Source of the DNA: Gorillibacterium sp.
Lineage (GTDB): Bacteria; Bacillota; Bacilli; Paenibacillales; NBRC-103111
DNA: 12,095 nt
NCBI GenBank assembly: GCA_014380705.1
Contig: JACMJI010000089.1
Location: 1-12,095 of the forward strand
Direction: 5' to 3'
The notes beneath the pieces are model-generated. The model was given only the letters and a program-made list of their open reading frames with translations, made no database searches and had not been told where the DNA came from. Shown here one piece after another: positions 1 through 8,440 of this stretch. Every line of letters begins with the position of its first letter. Within the stretch, counting starts at the first letter, position 1. Both the position numbers and the translations under genes were made by a program.

Positions 1-219
1 CTTGATCATATTCTGGATACCATTGGTAACCACATTGATCAAAACGCTGCGGAAGGTTTGATTTACCAGCTTCAAGAGGGTGATTTCATAACAAGGCAGG
101 AAGCTAATTTGATGAAAGCCGCAATGTCTCGGGATATCTTAATACTTAAGCTTCCGCTGTGGGATGAGATTCGTGCTCGATTACTTAAGGCTATGTTATT
201 GTCACTGCTTAGTCAATGA
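1..219 (+). CDS. ctsR: CtsR heat-shock repressor, C-terminal part (5' end outside window)
   Basis: The last 72 codons of a frame open from base 1 and ending in TGA. CtsR is the dimeric repressor of class III heat-shock genes (clp genes and its own operon) in Firmicutes. The visible part is the C-terminal helical dimerisation domain, with stretches resembling Bacillus CtsR: 'ITRQEANLMKAA' followed by 'LPLWDEIRARLLKAML' up to the stop. In the family this domain is the contact region for McsA/McsB control. The DNA-binding winged-helix half and the operon promoter lie upstream of the window. mcsA follows after 22 nt, so co-transcription is expected. The gene family is assigned from the C-terminal pattern plus the diagnostic neighbours mcsA, mcsB and clpC. 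Confidence 0.93.
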   Translation, partial: LDHILDTIGNHIDQNAAEGLIYQLQEGDFITRQEANLMKAAMSRDILILKLPLWDEIRARLLKAMLLSLLSQ

Positions 220-241
220 TAAGGAGATAAGGAGGGTTGTC

Positions 242-760
242 ATGTTGTGTCAGGAATGCGGGAAACGCCCGTCATCCCTTCATTTTACAAAGATTGTGAA
301 CGCAGAGAAGACGGAATATCATCTCTGCGAATCCTGTGCTAGGGATAAGGGGGAGATGATCCCCGGAACAACAAATGGCTTTTCCATTCACAATCTGCTT
401 TCGGGACTTCTAAACAGTGATTCAACAGTTAAAATACCTGGATCGACAGGAAGGCCACAAGAGGTTCGTTGTAAGGAATGCGGGCTGACGTATACCCAAT
501 TTAGTAAATTAGGCAGATTTGGTTGTAGTTATTGCTACACAGCGTTTAGCGATAGACTGGATCCCTTATTCAAAAGAGTACATGGCGGCGTTTGCCACAC
601 GGGCAAGGTACCAAAACGCTCCGGAATGATTGTACAGCGAAAACGGGAGTTAGAGGGCTTAAAGAAAGAGCTATCATCGTATATTGACAGAGAAGAATTC
701 GAGCAGGCTGCTAATATCCGTGATCAAATTCGTGAACTAGAGAAAAGGATGTCCGATTAA
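242..760 (+). CDS. mcsA: McsA, zinc-binding activator of the McsB arginine kinase
   Basis: A 172-residue protein. It has four CxxC pairs (C3/C6, C29/C32, C77/C80, C95/C98), as expected for the two zinc modules of McsA. A C-terminal UVR-type coiled-coil motif follows at about residues 135-170, with the core 'REEFEQAANIRDQIRELE'. In Bacillales McsA binds and activates the kinase McsB and acts with it on CtsR and ClpC. The start at 242 is chosen because GGAGG at 231-235 lies 6 nt upstream and the protein then begins MLCQECGK, as in the family. An in-frame ATG at 164 would overlap ctsR and lacks an SD, so it is rejected. The stop is 17 nt before mcsB. A related UVR motif recurs in the middle domain of ClpC in this operon. 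Confidence 0.95.
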   Translation: MLCQECGKRPSSLHFTKIVNAEKTEYHLCESCARDKGEMIPGTTNGFSIHNLLSGLLNSDSTVKIPGSTGRPQEVRCKECGLTYTQFSKLGRFGCSYCYTAFSDRLDPLFKRVHGGVCHTGKVPKRSGMIVQRKRELEGLKKELSSYIDREEFEQAANIRDQIRELEKRMSD

Positions 761-777
761 TGAAGGGGTTGCGATAA

Positions 778-1854
778 ATGAGTTTGGGGCGGTTTACCGA
801 ACAACCATTAAGCGAATGGATGAAACAGGAAGCACCAGACTGTGACATTGTCATTTCAAGTCGGATTCGACTGGCCCGCAACCTGCGAGGATTTCCTTTT
901 CCCATGCTGGCAACAAGTGAGCAGTCTGGGGAGTTGATGGAGAGGGCGCGAATCATGATAGATGATGAGGACCTCCTATCCATCAGTGAGTTTTCATTGA
1001 TTCTTTTATCTGAGATCAGTGAATTAGAGAAACGAGTTCTGGTTGAAAAGCATTTAATCAGTCCTAACCTAGCTAATGAATCCCGTAATGGTGCTGTTAT
1101 TCTCAATAAGCATGAGTCCATAAGTATTATGGTCAACGAAGAGGATCACTTGCGGTTTCAATGCCTGACACCAGGATTTCAAATTCGTGAAGCTTGGGAT
1201 ATGGCGAATCAGATTGACGATATTTTTGAAAGTAAATTAAATTATGCATTTGAGGAAAAAAGAGGATTTCTAACCAGTTGTCCAACTAATGTTGGAACCG
1301 GTCTTCGTGCATCCGTAATGATTCATTTGCCTGCATTAGTGATGACACAACAGATTAGTCGCATTTTATCAGCAATCACTCAGGTTGGGCTTGCTGTGCG
1401 AGGCATTTATGGTGAAGGCAGCGAGGTTTCCGGAAATCTTTTTCAAATATCGAACCAGATCACCCTCGGCCAATCCGAAGAAGAAATCATTGACAACTTG
1501 TATGGTGTCGTGCGGCAGATCATCGAGCATGAACGTGCAGCGCGTAATCAGCTTTTGGTAGAATCTAAACATCGGTTGGCGGATCGGGTCCATCGATCTT
1601 TTGGGATATTGTCTCATGCGGTCATTTTGGATTCAAAGGAATCGATGCAGCGTTTATCAGACGTTCGCCTCGGCATCGACATGGGACTGATCAAAGGGCT
1701 GCAACCCATCACCGTTAACGAACTTTTGGTTATGACACAGACTGGCTTCTTGCAAAAATATGCAGGAGAAATGCTCACATCAGAACACCGGGACATCCGG
1801 CGAGCTGAGCTGATCCGCAATCGTTTTGCACAGGAGACCAGCACTGTTGAATAG
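778..1854 (+). CDS. mcsB: McsB protein arginine kinase
   Basis: A 358-residue member of the ATP:guanido phosphotransferase family. It phosphorylates arginine side chains of proteins and thereby marks them for ClpC-ClpP. The N-terminal nucleotide-binding arginine cluster is visible (SSRIRLARN, residues 27-35). The acidic pair E121/E122 lies in 'VNEEDHLR', and '[12 protein letters not shown]' contains C168 at the phosphagen-kinase cysteine position. Near the C terminus 'RDIRRA' (338-343) matches the RDxxRA phospho-arginine sensor motif known from McsB. Length is typical. An SD-like AAGGGG lies 9 nt before the ATG. The gene sits 17 nt after mcsA and 35 nt before clpC, as in the Bacillus operon. 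Activity is expected to depend on McsA. No missing catalytic residue was noticed. Confidence 0.96.
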   Translation: MSLGRFTEQPLSEWMKQEAPDCDIVISSRIRLARNLRGFPFPMLATSEQSGELMERARIMIDDEDLLSISEFSLILLSEISELEKRVLVEKHLISPNLANESRNGAVILNKHESISIMVNEEDHLRFQCLTPGFQIREAWDMANQIDDIFESKLNYAFEEKRGFLTSCPTNVGTGLRASVMIHLPALVMTQQISRILSAITQVGLAVRGIYGEGSEVSGNLFQISNQITLGQSEEEIIDNLYGVVRQIIEHERAARNQLLVESKHRLADRVHRSFGILSHAVILDSKESMQRLSDVRLGIDMGLIKGLQPITVNELLVMTQTGFLQKYAGEMLTSEHRDIRRAELIRNRFAQETSTVE

Positions 1855-1876
1855 TATTATATTTTGAATTTATTGT

Positions 1877-1883
1877 GGAGGTG
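1877..1883 (+). promoter_or_regulatory. SD that fixes the clpC start
   Basis: GGAGGTG lies 6-8 nt before ATGATG at 1890-1895. The reading frame could also open at GTG 1875, but that codon overlaps the SD, and the family protein begins [11 protein letters not shown]. The start is therefore ATG 1890. Confidence 0.85.
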
Positions 1884-1889
1884 CCATCA

Positions 1890-4316
1890 ATGATGTTTGG
1901 AAGATTCACAGAACGAGCACAAAAAGTGCTAGCATTAGCGCAGGAAGAAGCTGTCCGTCTGGGACATAACAACATTGGAACGGAACATATTCTACTCGGT
2001 CTTATACGGGAGGGAGATGGGATTGCCGCAAAGGCCCTTCTCGCACTTGGACTCGGACTTGAGAAAATTCAAGATGAGGTTGAATCGCTTATTGGTCGTG
2101 GTCAGGAACAGCCGACTAATATTGCCTACACGCCCCGCGCAAAGAAAGTCATAGAGCTATCTATGGACGAAGCCCGTAAGCTTGGTCATACGTATGTAGG
2201 TACGGAGCATATCCTTCTCGGTCTGATTCGTGAAGGCGAAGGGGTTGCTGCGAGAGTATTAAACAACCTCGGAATTTCGCTTAACAAGGCACGTCAGCAA
2301 GTATTGCAACTCCTTGGAAGCAGCGAGGCTGTATCCTCGAATCATGGAGCGCCAGCGAATGTTAACACACCAACACTAGATGGTTTAGCACGTGACTTAA
2401 CGGCCTCTGCTAAAGAGGGCAATGTTGATCCTGTTATCGGCCGCAGCAAAGAAATCGAGCGTGTTATTCAGGTGCTCAGCCGTCGTACGAAGAACAACCC
2501 TGTGCTTATTGGTGAGCCCGGTGTTGGTAAAACTGCTATTGCCGAAGGCTTGGCACAACGAATCGTCGATAACGAGATTCCTGAAACATTACGCGATAAG
2601 CGTGTCATGACACTGGATATGGGCTCGGTTGTAGCAGGTACCAAATATCGTGGTGAATTTGAAGATCGACTGAAGAAAATTATGGACGAAATTCGTCAAG
2701 CCGGGAATATTATCTTGTTCATTGATGAATTGCATACGTTGATTGGTGCTGGCGGTGCTGAGGGTGCGATTGATGCCTCCAACATTCTTAAGCCCTCTCT
2801 TGCTCGGGGAGAGCTTCAGTGCATAGGTGCAACTACATTTGATGAGTATCGCAAATATATTGAGAAGGATGCTGCTTTGGAGCGTCGCTTCCAGCCTATA
2901 ACCGTTGCTGAGCCTACGACAGATGAAGCAATCCTCATTCTATATGGACTGCGTGACCGTTATGAGGCTCATCACCGGGTAAAGATTACTGATGAAGCCA
3001 TTGCCCAAGCGGTAAAACTGTCTGATCGTTATATCCCAGATCGCTTTTTACCGGATAAAGCTATTGATTTGATCGATGAAGCTGGGTCCAAGGTGCGTTT
3101 GCGCTCTTATACGACTCCTCCTCAGCTTAAGGAACTGGAAAGTAAACTGGAGGATATCCGTAAAGAAAAGGATGCTGCTGTTCAAAGTCAAGAGTTTGAG
3201 AAGGCTGCTTCCTTGCGCGATACGGAACAGAAGCTTAAAGAAGAGTTAGAGGAAACTCGCAATGATTGGAAGGGTACGCAAGGTCGAACGGATTCAGAGG
3301 TAACTCCTGAGGATATTGCTGACGTTGTAGCTAGTTGGACGGGGATTCCAGTTCGTAAGCTTGCAGGAGAGGAAACCGAGCGTCTACTCCAAATGGAAAG
3401 CATTCTTCATCAGCGTGTAATTGGTCAGGATGAAGCTGTCAAATCGGTCAGTCGCGCGATCCGCCGTGCTCGTGCTGGGCTTAAGGATGCAAAACGTCCG
3501 ATCGGCTCCTTCATTTTCCTCGGGCCAACAGGTGTTGGCAAAACGGAGCTTGCCCGTGCCATGGCTGAAGCAATGTTTGGTGATGAGAATGCAGTCATCC
3601 GCATCGACATGTCTGAATATATGGAGAAACATTCTACCTCAAGGCTAGTCGGAGCGCCCCCAGGTTATGTAGGCTATGAAGAGGGCGGTCAATTGACGGA
3701 GAAGGTTCGCCGTAAACCCTATTCCGTTATCTTACTTGATGAAGTGGAGAAGGCTCATCCAGAGGTGTTTAATATTCTCCTGCAAGTATTGGAAGATGGG
3801 CGTCTGACGGATTCTAAAGGCCGTACAGTGGACTTCCGAAATACGCTGATTATCATGACCTCAAATGTTGGGGCAGACCAAATAAAGCGTAACTCTACTT
3901 TAGGCTTTACAGCTACAGCAGAGGCTAGCCGGGAATACACGAACATGAAGGGGAAGGTAATGTCAGAGTTGAAGAAAAGCTTTCGGCCCGAATTCCTTAA
4001 CCGTATTGATGAGATTATTGTGTTCCACAACCTTGAGCAAGCACATATTCAGGAGATCGTTACCCTTATGGCTGAAGAATTACGGAAACGCCTGAAGGAG
4101 CATGAGGTTGACTTTACTCTAACGGAAGAAGCAAAGCTGTTCTTGGCGAAGGAAGGATTCGACCCCGCTTTCGGGGCCAGACCTTTACGTCGGGCAATCC
4201 AAAAGCATATTGAGGATCGACTCTCTGAGGAACTCCTGCGTGGTAATATTTCTAAAGGGGACCAACTTACGATTGATGTAAAAGAAGGCCAACTGGACGT
4301 TGTTCGCAACACTTAA
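1890..4316 (+). CDS. clpC: ClpC, AAA+ unfoldase subunit of ClpCP protease
   Basis: An 808-residue class I Hsp100 ATPase that unfolds substrates and passes them to ClpP in the cytosol. Two Clp N repeats occupy residues 1-145. E32 and E106, each in a 'GTEHILLGL' repeat, match the phospho-arginine docking glutamates described for Bacillus ClpC. The first AAA+ module has Walker A GEPGVGKT (208-215) and Walker B with D279/E280. The UVR-like middle domain (about 412-462) has the core '[11 protein letters not shown]' and serves MecA/McsB-type adaptors. The second AAA+ module has Walker A GPTGVGKT (545-552) and Walker B with D617/E618. The tripeptide LGF (671-673) sits where ClpC carries its ClpP-docking loop. 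Length and order are complete. It is the last gene before a strong terminator. Confidence 0.97.
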   Translation: MMFGRFTERAQKVLALAQEEAVRLGHNNIGTEHILLGLIREGDGIAAKALLALGLGLEKIQDEVESLIGRGQEQPTNIAYTPRAKKVIELSMDEARKLGHTYVGTEHILLGLIREGEGVAARVLNNLGISLNKARQQVLQLLGSSEAVSSNHGAPANVNTPTLDGLARDLTASAKEGNVDPVIGRSKEIERVIQVLSRRTKNNPVLIGEPGVGKTAIAEGLAQRIVDNEIPETLRDKRVMTLDMGSVVAGTKYRGEFEDRLKKIMDEIRQAGNIILFIDELHTLIGAGGAEGAIDASNILKPSLARGELQCIGATTFDEYRKYIEKDAALERRFQPITVAEPTTDEAILILYGLRDRYEAHHRVKITDEAIAQAVKLSDRYIPDRFLPDKAIDLIDEAGSKVRLRSYTTPPQLKELESKLEDIRKEKDAAVQSQEFEKAASLRDTEQKLKEELEETRNDWKGTQGRTDSEVTPEDIADVVASWTGIPVRKLAGEETERLLQMESILHQRVIGQDEAVKSVSRAIRRARAGLKDAKRPIGSFIFLGPTGVGKTELARAMAEAMFGDENAVIRIDMSEYMEKHSTSRLVGAPPGYVGYEEGGQLTEKVRRKPYSVILLDEVEKAHPEVFNILLQVLEDGRLTDSKGRTVDFRNTLIIMTSNVGADQIKRNSTLGFTATAEASREYTNMKGKVMSELKKSFRPEFLNRIDEIIVFHNLEQAHIQEIVTLMAEELRKRLKEHEVDFTLTEEAKLFLAKEGFDPAFGARPLRRAIQKHIEDRLSEELLRGNISKGDQLTIDVKEGQLDVVRNT

Positions 4317-4341
4317 TCTCCTCACCCATAGCTATTCTTAG

Positions 4342-4414
4342 AAAACCCCTGCAACGGATACGGTCCTACTTCTGGTTAAGAGAAGAGTCGTGTTACCGCT
4401 GCGGGGGTTTTTTT
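4342..4414 (+). terminator. Intrinsic terminator after clpC
   Basis: AAAACCCCTGCA (4342-4353) can pair, with one G-U, with TGCGGGGGTTTT (4399-4410), and a run of seven T follows the GC-rich arm. The inner arms continue imperfectly (ACGGATAC against GTGTTACCGC; CTTCT against AGAAG), giving one long hairpin. It starts 25 nt after the clpC stop and would end or attenuate the ctsR-mcsA-mcsB-clpC transcript before radA. Confidence 0.85.
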
Positions 4415-4463
4415 CTCTCTATCTTTGATTCTGATTCCGCATCGTAAACACCTTAACATGGAC

Positions 4464-4538
4464 TTGTCATATATCTACCTCTTTTCTAGGTTAAAGCATG
4501 AGTCAAGGGTTTCCATGACGTCTGTAAAATGGTACACT
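4464..4538 (+). promoter_or_regulatory. Candidate promoter(s) for radA-disA
   Basis: The 281-nt clpC-radA gap contains no gene. Two sigma-A-like pairs are visible after the terminator. One is TTGTCA (4464-4469), 17 nt, TAGGTT (4487-4492), with 5/6 and 3/6 matches. The other is TTTCCA (4510-4515), 17 nt, TACACT (4533-4538), with 4/6 and 4/6. Neither is strong alone. A promoter here is expected because the terminator separates radA from clpC. I cannot choose between the two, and an alternative sigma factor is possible. Confidence 0.35.
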
Positions 4539-4597
4539 TTTTGTTAACGAATGGGGTCCGCCTCAAATCCATATACCGATGTGGACAGGAGAAATAA

Positions 4598-5965
4598 ATG
4601 GCCAAAACAAAAACAAAATTTATATGCCAGGATTGCGGCTATGAGTCACCTAAATGGCTCGGAAAGTGTCCGGGCTGCGAATCTTGGAACAGTTTTCTCG
4701 AAGAAGCCGAAACACCGATAAAGACGCAAGGTATCGGACTCTCCGTACAGCGCATGCATGAGAAAGCTGTTTCCATTACAGAAATCGAGAGTACTCAGGA
4801 TGCTCGAGTTCGTACCGGTAATCAAGAGCTAGATCGTGTGCTGGGTGGGGGTATCGTTCCCGGTTCGCTTATTCTTGTTGGTGGAGATCCGGGAATTGGT
4901 AAATCAACACTATTGCTGCAAACCTCTCATTCTTTAGCGAAGCTTGGACTGAGGGTACTTTATATATCAGGTGAAGAATCGGCCGTACAAACCAAGCTGC
5001 GAGCGGACCGCTTGGGTGCACTTTCATCACAGCTTTATGTGCTTTGTGAAACGAACTTGGAGCGTGTGGATGAGGCGATTGAGAAAGTGGGTCCTGACTT
5101 TGTTGTAATCGACTCAATCCAGACCGTATTCCATCCCGGTGTATCATCAGCTCCTGGTAGTGTATCACAGGTTCGTGAATGCACCTCACATTTTATGCGA
5201 TTGGCCAAAACGCGGGGAATAGCGATTGTTCTTGTCGGTCATGTAACGAAAGAGGGAGCTATAGCTGGACCGCGTCTGCTGGAGCATATGGTAGACTGCG
5301 TGCTTTATTTTGAAGGAGAACGTCATCATACGTATAGACTTCTTAGGGCGGTTAAGAACCGCTTTGGGTCCACCAATGAAATCGGTATATTTGAGATGAG
5401 AGAAGAAGGCTTGATGGAAATCGCCAATCCCTCTGAACTCTTTCTCACGGAACGACCGATTGGTGTGTCTGGATCTACTGTAACCGCTAGTATGGAAGGA
5501 ACGCGTCCCGTTCTTGTTGAGCTTCAAGCCCTTGTGTCCCCAACAAATTTCTCATCGCCTCGGCGAATGGCTACAGGGTTTGATACCAATCGCTTATCCT
5601 TAATTATGGCGGTGCTGGAGAAGCGCATCGGCTTGTTCCTGCAAAATCAAGATGCTTATCTTAACGTAGCAGGCGGCGTGCGATTGGATGAACCAGCTGT
5701 TGATTTAGGCGTTGCTGTAAGCATTGCATCAAGCTTTCGGGATAGACCAACAAGACCCGAGGATGTTGTGTTTGGCGAGATTGGACTGACGGGTGAAGTG
5801 CGTGGGGTTTCCCGGATTGAACAACGGATTCGGGAAGCAGAGAAATTGGGCTTTAAACGGGTTATAATGCCTGCAAGGAGCTTGAAGGGCTGGACACCAT
5901 CAGGTAATATTGCCATAGTTGGTGTAAACACTGTGGCCGAAGCCCTTGCTGCCGCACTGGATTAA
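4598..5965 (+). CDS. radA: RadA (Sms) DNA recombination/repair ATPase
   Basis: A 455-residue RecA-like ATPase that processes branched DNA during recombination and repair. The domains run in the usual order. First comes an N-terminal zinc finger with C10, C13, C24 and C27. Then the ATPase core has Walker [11 protein letters not shown] (95-104). The RadA-specific KNRFG motif is at 253-257. From about residue 275 a Lon-protease-like domain is present, which in RadA acts as a scaffold rather than a peptidase. The family length is about 455, so the protein is complete. The start ATG has AGGAGA at 4587-4592. disA follows after 52 nt, the conserved Bacillales pairing; in B. subtilis RadA modulates DisA activity, so shared expression makes sense. 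Confidence 0.97.
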   Translation: MAKTKTKFICQDCGYESPKWLGKCPGCESWNSFLEEAETPIKTQGIGLSVQRMHEKAVSITEIESTQDARVRTGNQELDRVLGGGIVPGSLILVGGDPGIGKSTLLLQTSHSLAKLGLRVLYISGEESAVQTKLRADRLGALSSQLYVLCETNLERVDEAIEKVGPDFVVIDSIQTVFHPGVSSAPGSVSQVRECTSHFMRLAKTRGIAIVLVGHVTKEGAIAGPRLLEHMVDCVLYFEGERHHTYRLLRAVKNRFGSTNEIGIFEMREEGLMEIANPSELFLTERPIGVSGSTVTASMEGTRPVLVELQALVSPTNFSSPRRMATGFDTNRLSLIMAVLEKRIGLFLQNQDAYLNVAGGVRLDEPAVDLGVAVSIASSFRDRPTRPEDVVFGEIGLTGEVRGVSRIEQRIREAEKLGFKRVIMPARSLKGWTPSGNIAIVGVNTVAEALAAALD

Positions 5966-6001
5966 GAATAAATCAACAGGTGAAATAAAGGGAAACGAGA
6001 T

Positions 6002-6010
6002 AGAGGTGAG
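6002..6010 (+). promoter_or_regulatory. SD that fixes the disA start
   Basis: AGAGGTGAG lies 7 nt before ATG 6018. The frame is open further upstream to TTG 5946, but that codon lies inside radA without a fitting SD. The DisA-like sequence begins at the ATG ([10 protein letters not shown]). Confidence 0.8.
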
Positions 6011-6017
6011 GGTCTGT

Positions 6018-7088
6018 ATGGCAAAGGAAGATGAAATCAAAAGTAAAATCCTTAAGCTGGTAGCTCCAGGAACCCAATTCCGCGACGGGTTGGAGAATGT
6101 GCTCAGAGCAAAAACAGGTGCACTTATTGTTGTTGGCTTCAGCCCTGAGGTGATGGAGCTTGCTGATGGGGGATTTACAATTAATTGTGAGTTTACGCCA
6201 AATTTTCTTTATGAGTTGGCAAAGATGGACGGTGCAATCGTCCTCAGCGAGGATGTCAAGAAGATTCATTATGCAAACACACAGCTTAATCCTGATCCGA
6301 CGATCGTATCCAACGAAACAGGTATTCGTCATCGTACCGCGGAACGGGTAGCGAAACAGACAGGAAAACTTGTGATATCGATTTCGCAAAGAAGGAATAT
6401 TATTACCTTATATCAAGGCAACCTGAGGTATTACCTTAAGGATATTGGGGTTATCTTAACGAAAGCAAACCAAGCGCTCCAAACCCTTGAAAAATACAAG
6501 TCGGTTCTTGATCAGACGTTGACCAACTTGGGAGCGGCAGAATTCGAAGAGGCAGTTACCTATGAGGATGTTGTGCATGCTTTACAACGGGCTGAGATGG
6601 TCCTTCGTATAAAGGCTGAAATCCGTCGCTATATTAACGAACTCGGAACGGAAGGCCGCTTGATCAGCATGCAATTAGAAGAATTGGTGTACAATAGTGA
6701 ACATGTATCGGTATTGCTTATTAAAGATTATTGTCGTGAGCTGTCTGAGGAGAAGGCAAAAGAGGTCAGGAATGGCCTTGCTCGCTTATCGGCGGAGGAA
6801 TTGCTGGATCTCGGTCATATTATTCGTCTACTTGGATATAATGTGACGAACAATATCATGGATGAATCTGTTTCTCCGAGAGGCTACCGTGTATTGAACA
6901 AAATCCCTCGACTTCCCTCAATCATTATCTCGAATCTTGTTGAGAAGTTCGAATACTTGCCACAGATCATTTCGGCCTCTATTGAGCAGTTAGACGAAGT
7001 CGATGGTATTGGTGAGGTGCGAGCAAGAGCAATTAAAGAGGGACTACGGCGCTTTCAAGAACAAGTATTTATTGACAGGCAAATTTAA
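6018..7088 (+). CDS. disA: DisA, DNA integrity scanning diadenylate cyclase
   Basis: A 356-residue protein that condenses two ATP into the second messenger c-di-AMP and scans DNA for branched intermediates. The N-terminal DAC domain (about 1-140) carries the two signature motifs, DGA (71-73) in 'AKMDGAIVL' and RHR (104-106) in '[15 protein letters not shown]'. A helical spine follows. The C-terminal helix-hairpin-helix DNA-binding domain covers about 299-350, with '[17 protein letters not shown]' near 330. Length matches Bacillus DisA (about 360). It sits 52 nt after radA with its own good SD, so they are probably co-transcribed. A promoter for the next gene overlaps its last codons. Confidence 0.97.
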   Translation: MAKEDEIKSKILKLVAPGTQFRDGLENVLRAKTGALIVVGFSPEVMELADGGFTINCEFTPNFLYELAKMDGAIVLSEDVKKIHYANTQLNPDPTIVSNETGIRHRTAERVAKQTGKLVISISQRRNIITLYQGNLRYYLKDIGVILTKANQALQTLEKYKSVLDQTLTNLGAAEFEEAVTYEDVVHALQRAEMVLRIKAEIRRYINELGTEGRLISMQLEELVYNSEHVSVLLIKDYCRELSEEKAKEVRNGLARLSAEELLDLGHIIRLLGYNVTNNIMDESVSPRGYRVLNKIPRLPSIIISNLVEKFEYLPQIISASIEQLDEVDGIGEVRARAIKEGLRRFQEQVFIDRQI

Positions 7089-7100
7089 AATGTCTACAAT
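7072..7100 (+). promoter_or_regulatory. Strong sigma-A promoter for the pssA-type gene
   Basis: TTGACA (7072-7077, 6/6), a 17-nt spacer, then TACAAT (7095-7100, 5/6). The -35 lies inside the last codons of disA. The predicted transcription start is near 7107, about 45 nt before the pssA ATG. This is the best promoter match found on the plus strand of the window. Confidence 0.7.
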
Positions 7101-7102
7101 TT

Positions 7103-7121
7103 AAATCAGTGACGCTGATTT
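7103..7121 (+). repeat. Inverted repeat at the predicted pssA transcription start
   Basis: AAATCAG (7103-7109) and CTGATTT (7115-7121) form a perfect 7-bp dyad around TGACG. It lies directly after the -10 box. It could be a repressor operator, a 5'-end RNA hairpin, or a weak terminator for disA; the T run after it is short and the stem is AT-rich, so a terminator role is the least likely. Confidence 0.5.
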
Positions 7122-7151
7122 TATCCGACGTACCATAGAGGTGGGCGAAGT

Positions 7152-7850
7152 ATGTTCCGAAAAACGGTCCCCAGTATGTTTACGATTCTTAACCTTGCAC
7201 TCGGGATCGTAGCAATCATACTGGTACTAAACGATGTACCGGTTTTTCCAGATATCGAAAATGCAAATTTGGCTTCAATCATCGTGATAGTCGCGATGTT
7301 GATGGATGGGATTGATGGCCGCGTGGCTCGTGCGCTTAATGTCCAAAGCGAATTCGGTAAAGAGCTTGACTCTTTATCCGATATTATTTCCTTTGGCGTG
7401 GCACCCGCATTTATTATGTATGTGGTTGCCTTTGGTGAGGTGAATCCACCTACGGCTTGGATTACAACCGCGATTTTCCCCATATGCGGTGCACTTAGGC
7501 TAGCGCGTTTCAATGTAATTGAAGGGACTCCAGGATTCTTCATCGGTTTACCAATACCGGCTGCAGGCGTTATTCTGTGTACTCTAGCACTGTTTCACCA
7601 AGAGCTCAGTGCCTTTGTTCTTGTGGGGGCCTCGCTGTTACTCTCATTCCTAATGGTCAGTCGCATTAAATACCCTACCTTTAAGAAGGTACGACTAACC
7701 AAGATGGCTGCGCTCATTGCACTTGGCTCAGTTGGAATTGCGTTAGTCATAGTCATCCTATTCCCAAATTACTTATCCCGGTTGATCTTCGTACCTCTTG
7801 TTATCTATGCGCTCTACGGTACATTCATGGGCTTTAAACGAAAAAGGTAA
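7152..7850 (+). CDS. pssA: CDP-alcohol phosphatidyltransferase, probable phosphatidylserine synthase
   Basis: A 232-residue integral membrane enzyme. It carries the full CDP-alcohol phosphatidyltransferase signature D-x2-DG-x2-AR-x8-G-x3-D-x3-D: D52, D55, G56, A59, R60, G69, D73, D77. The early 'PSMFTILNLALGI' and the later 'ALRLARFN' are typical of the bacterial PssA branch, which makes phosphatidylserine from CDP-diacylglycerol and serine. About seven or eight hydrophobic segments are visible, for example 8-28, 36-50, 80-100, 104-122, 130-150, 155-172, 180-200 and 205-225. It is longer than B. subtilis PssA (about 177). GAGGTG at 7138-7143 supports the start. It has its own promoter and a terminator after it, so it looks like a single-gene unit. 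Head-group specificity (serine versus another alcohol) cannot be proved from sequence alone. Confidence 0.85.
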   Translation: MFRKTVPSMFTILNLALGIVAIILVLNDVPVFPDIENANLASIIVIVAMLMDGIDGRVARALNVQSEFGKELDSLSDIISFGVAPAFIMYVVAFGEVNPPTAWITTAIFPICGALRLARFNVIEGTPGFFIGLPIPAAGVILCTLALFHQELSAFVLVGASLLLSFLMVSRIKYPTFKKVRLTKMAALIALGSVGIALVIVILFPNYLSRLIFVPLVIYALYGTFMGFKRKR

Positions 7851-7888
7851 AGTGCCCACTAAAGATTGTTGCCATTTAAAAAGAAAAT

Positions 7889-7922
7889 GAAAAAAAACCG
7901 TCAGAGACTCTGGCGGTTTTTT
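7889..7922. terminator. Bidirectional terminator between convergent genes
   Basis: CCGTCAG (7898-7904), loop AGACT, CTGGCGG (7910-7916) form a 7-bp GC-rich stem with one G-U pair. The stem is preceded by eight A residues and followed by six T residues. On the plus strand it ends pssA (39 nt after its stop). On the minus strand the A tract becomes a T tract, so it can also end the convergent gene at 7985-8380. Confidence 0.88.
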
Positions 7923-7984
7923 GTCTCTAGCAGTAAGTATAAATATTAGGTAAGGTTCATTCTGATCCCGCATTGGCAAACAAA

Positions 7985-8380
7985 TTACGACATATTGAAG
8001 AAACCAAGGGTAGAGCAGCGTTTGGATTCATCCTCCAAAGCCTTCTGGAGGTCTACACCAAGTAAATTGCATAGAGATGCCATATAGAACAGATTCTTTC
8101 CGACTTCGGATGCGACAACTTCAACACAGTTCTCACAGAGATCACCGGACATGTGGGTTTCCAAAAGCCTCTTAGCATCGTCAATCGTCATTTCTGTTGA
8201 ATATTGCTGTTTACCGGCATGTACCTGTATGCAACCGCATTCCGTAATGGCCTTCGCCACCGACCGTTGGACAGCAGCATTAGACTGCGTAAATTTAGAG
8301 AGGACATCAAGTACACTTCGGTGACGGAGTAGTAAATCAGAAACTTGGTCTTGAAACTCTTTCAAGCTGAGGGAGCTCAT
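7985..8380 (-). CDS. Small cysteine-rich protein of unknown function
   Basis: A 131-residue soluble, mostly helical protein that I do not recognise with certainty. Six cysteines are present: C48-x-C50 in 'ITECGCIQVHA', C82-x2-C85 in 'GDLCENCVEV', C104 and C122. With H54 and H76 nearby a metal site is possible. The segment at 92-118 ('EVGKNLFYMASLCNLLGVDL' onward) resembles the helices of MazG-like nucleotide pyrophosphohydrolases, but the usual acidic ExxD metal residues are not intact. From memory, Paenibacillus homologues occur at this locus, possibly filed as DUF1573; this is unverified. An upstream ATG at 8398 has no SD, whereas GGGGTG precedes 8380, so 8380 is the chosen start. It is convergent with pssA, divergent from yacL, and has its own promoter. 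Function unknown. Confidence 0.8.
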   Translation of the reverse strand: MSSLSLKEFQDQVSDLLLRHRSVLDVLSKFTQSNAAVQRSVAKAITECGCIQVHAGKQQYSTEMTIDDAKRLLETHMSGDLCENCVEVVASEVGKNLFYMASLCNLLGVDLQKALEDESKRCSTLGFFNMS

Positions 8381-8385
8381 CTTTT

Positions 8386-8391
8386 CACCCC
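8386..8391 (-). promoter_or_regulatory. SD deciding the start of the cysteine-rich gene
   Basis: On the minus strand GGGGTG lies 5 nt before ATG 8380. The in-frame ATG at 8398, six codons earlier, lies upstream of this SD and has no purine-rich stretch of its own in position. Confidence 0.65.
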
Positions 8392-8415
8392 AATGCATGG
8401 ATTGGCTTTAAAGTC

Positions 8416-8440
8416 ATTATAAAGGAATCAGCTTTATAAT
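8416..8440. repeat. Perfect 9-bp inverted repeat in the divergent promoter region
   Basis: ATTATAAAG (8416-8424), 7-nt spacer GAATCAG, CTTTATAAT (8432-8440). It covers the -10 box and most of the spacer of the minus-strand promoter and also creates a TATAAT on the plus strand (8435-8440). Its position fits an operator. It is AT-rich, so chance symmetry of two TATAAT-like boxes is also possible. Confidence 0.55.

Noticed and set aside
164..241. Upstream ATG start for mcsA within ctsR
   Set aside because: No SD; the family start MLCQECG with GGAGG lies at 242.
711..4312. Several open frames of 60-140 codons antisense or out of frame to mcsB and clpC
   Set aside because: They lie wholly within strongly recognised genes, have no fitting SD or recognisable domain, and are expected by chance.
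5863..5868. Perfect TATAAT inside the end of radA, 150 nt before disA
   Set aside because: No -35 box at 15-18 nt upstream, and the bases encode ordinary RadA residues (V-I-M).
5200..5965. RadA C-terminal domain as an active Lon protease
   Set aside because: RadA proteins have the Lon fold as a scaffold; I see no support for a catalytic Ser-Lys pair.
5946..6017. Upstream TTG start for disA overlapping radA
   Set aside because: It adds 24 residues foreign to DisA; AGAGGTGAG before ATG 6018 decides the start.
8416..8440. Inverted repeat read as a PerR/Fur-type box
   Set aside because: PerR boxes have the arms in the order TTATAAT-N-ATTATAA; here the arms and the 7-nt spacing differ.
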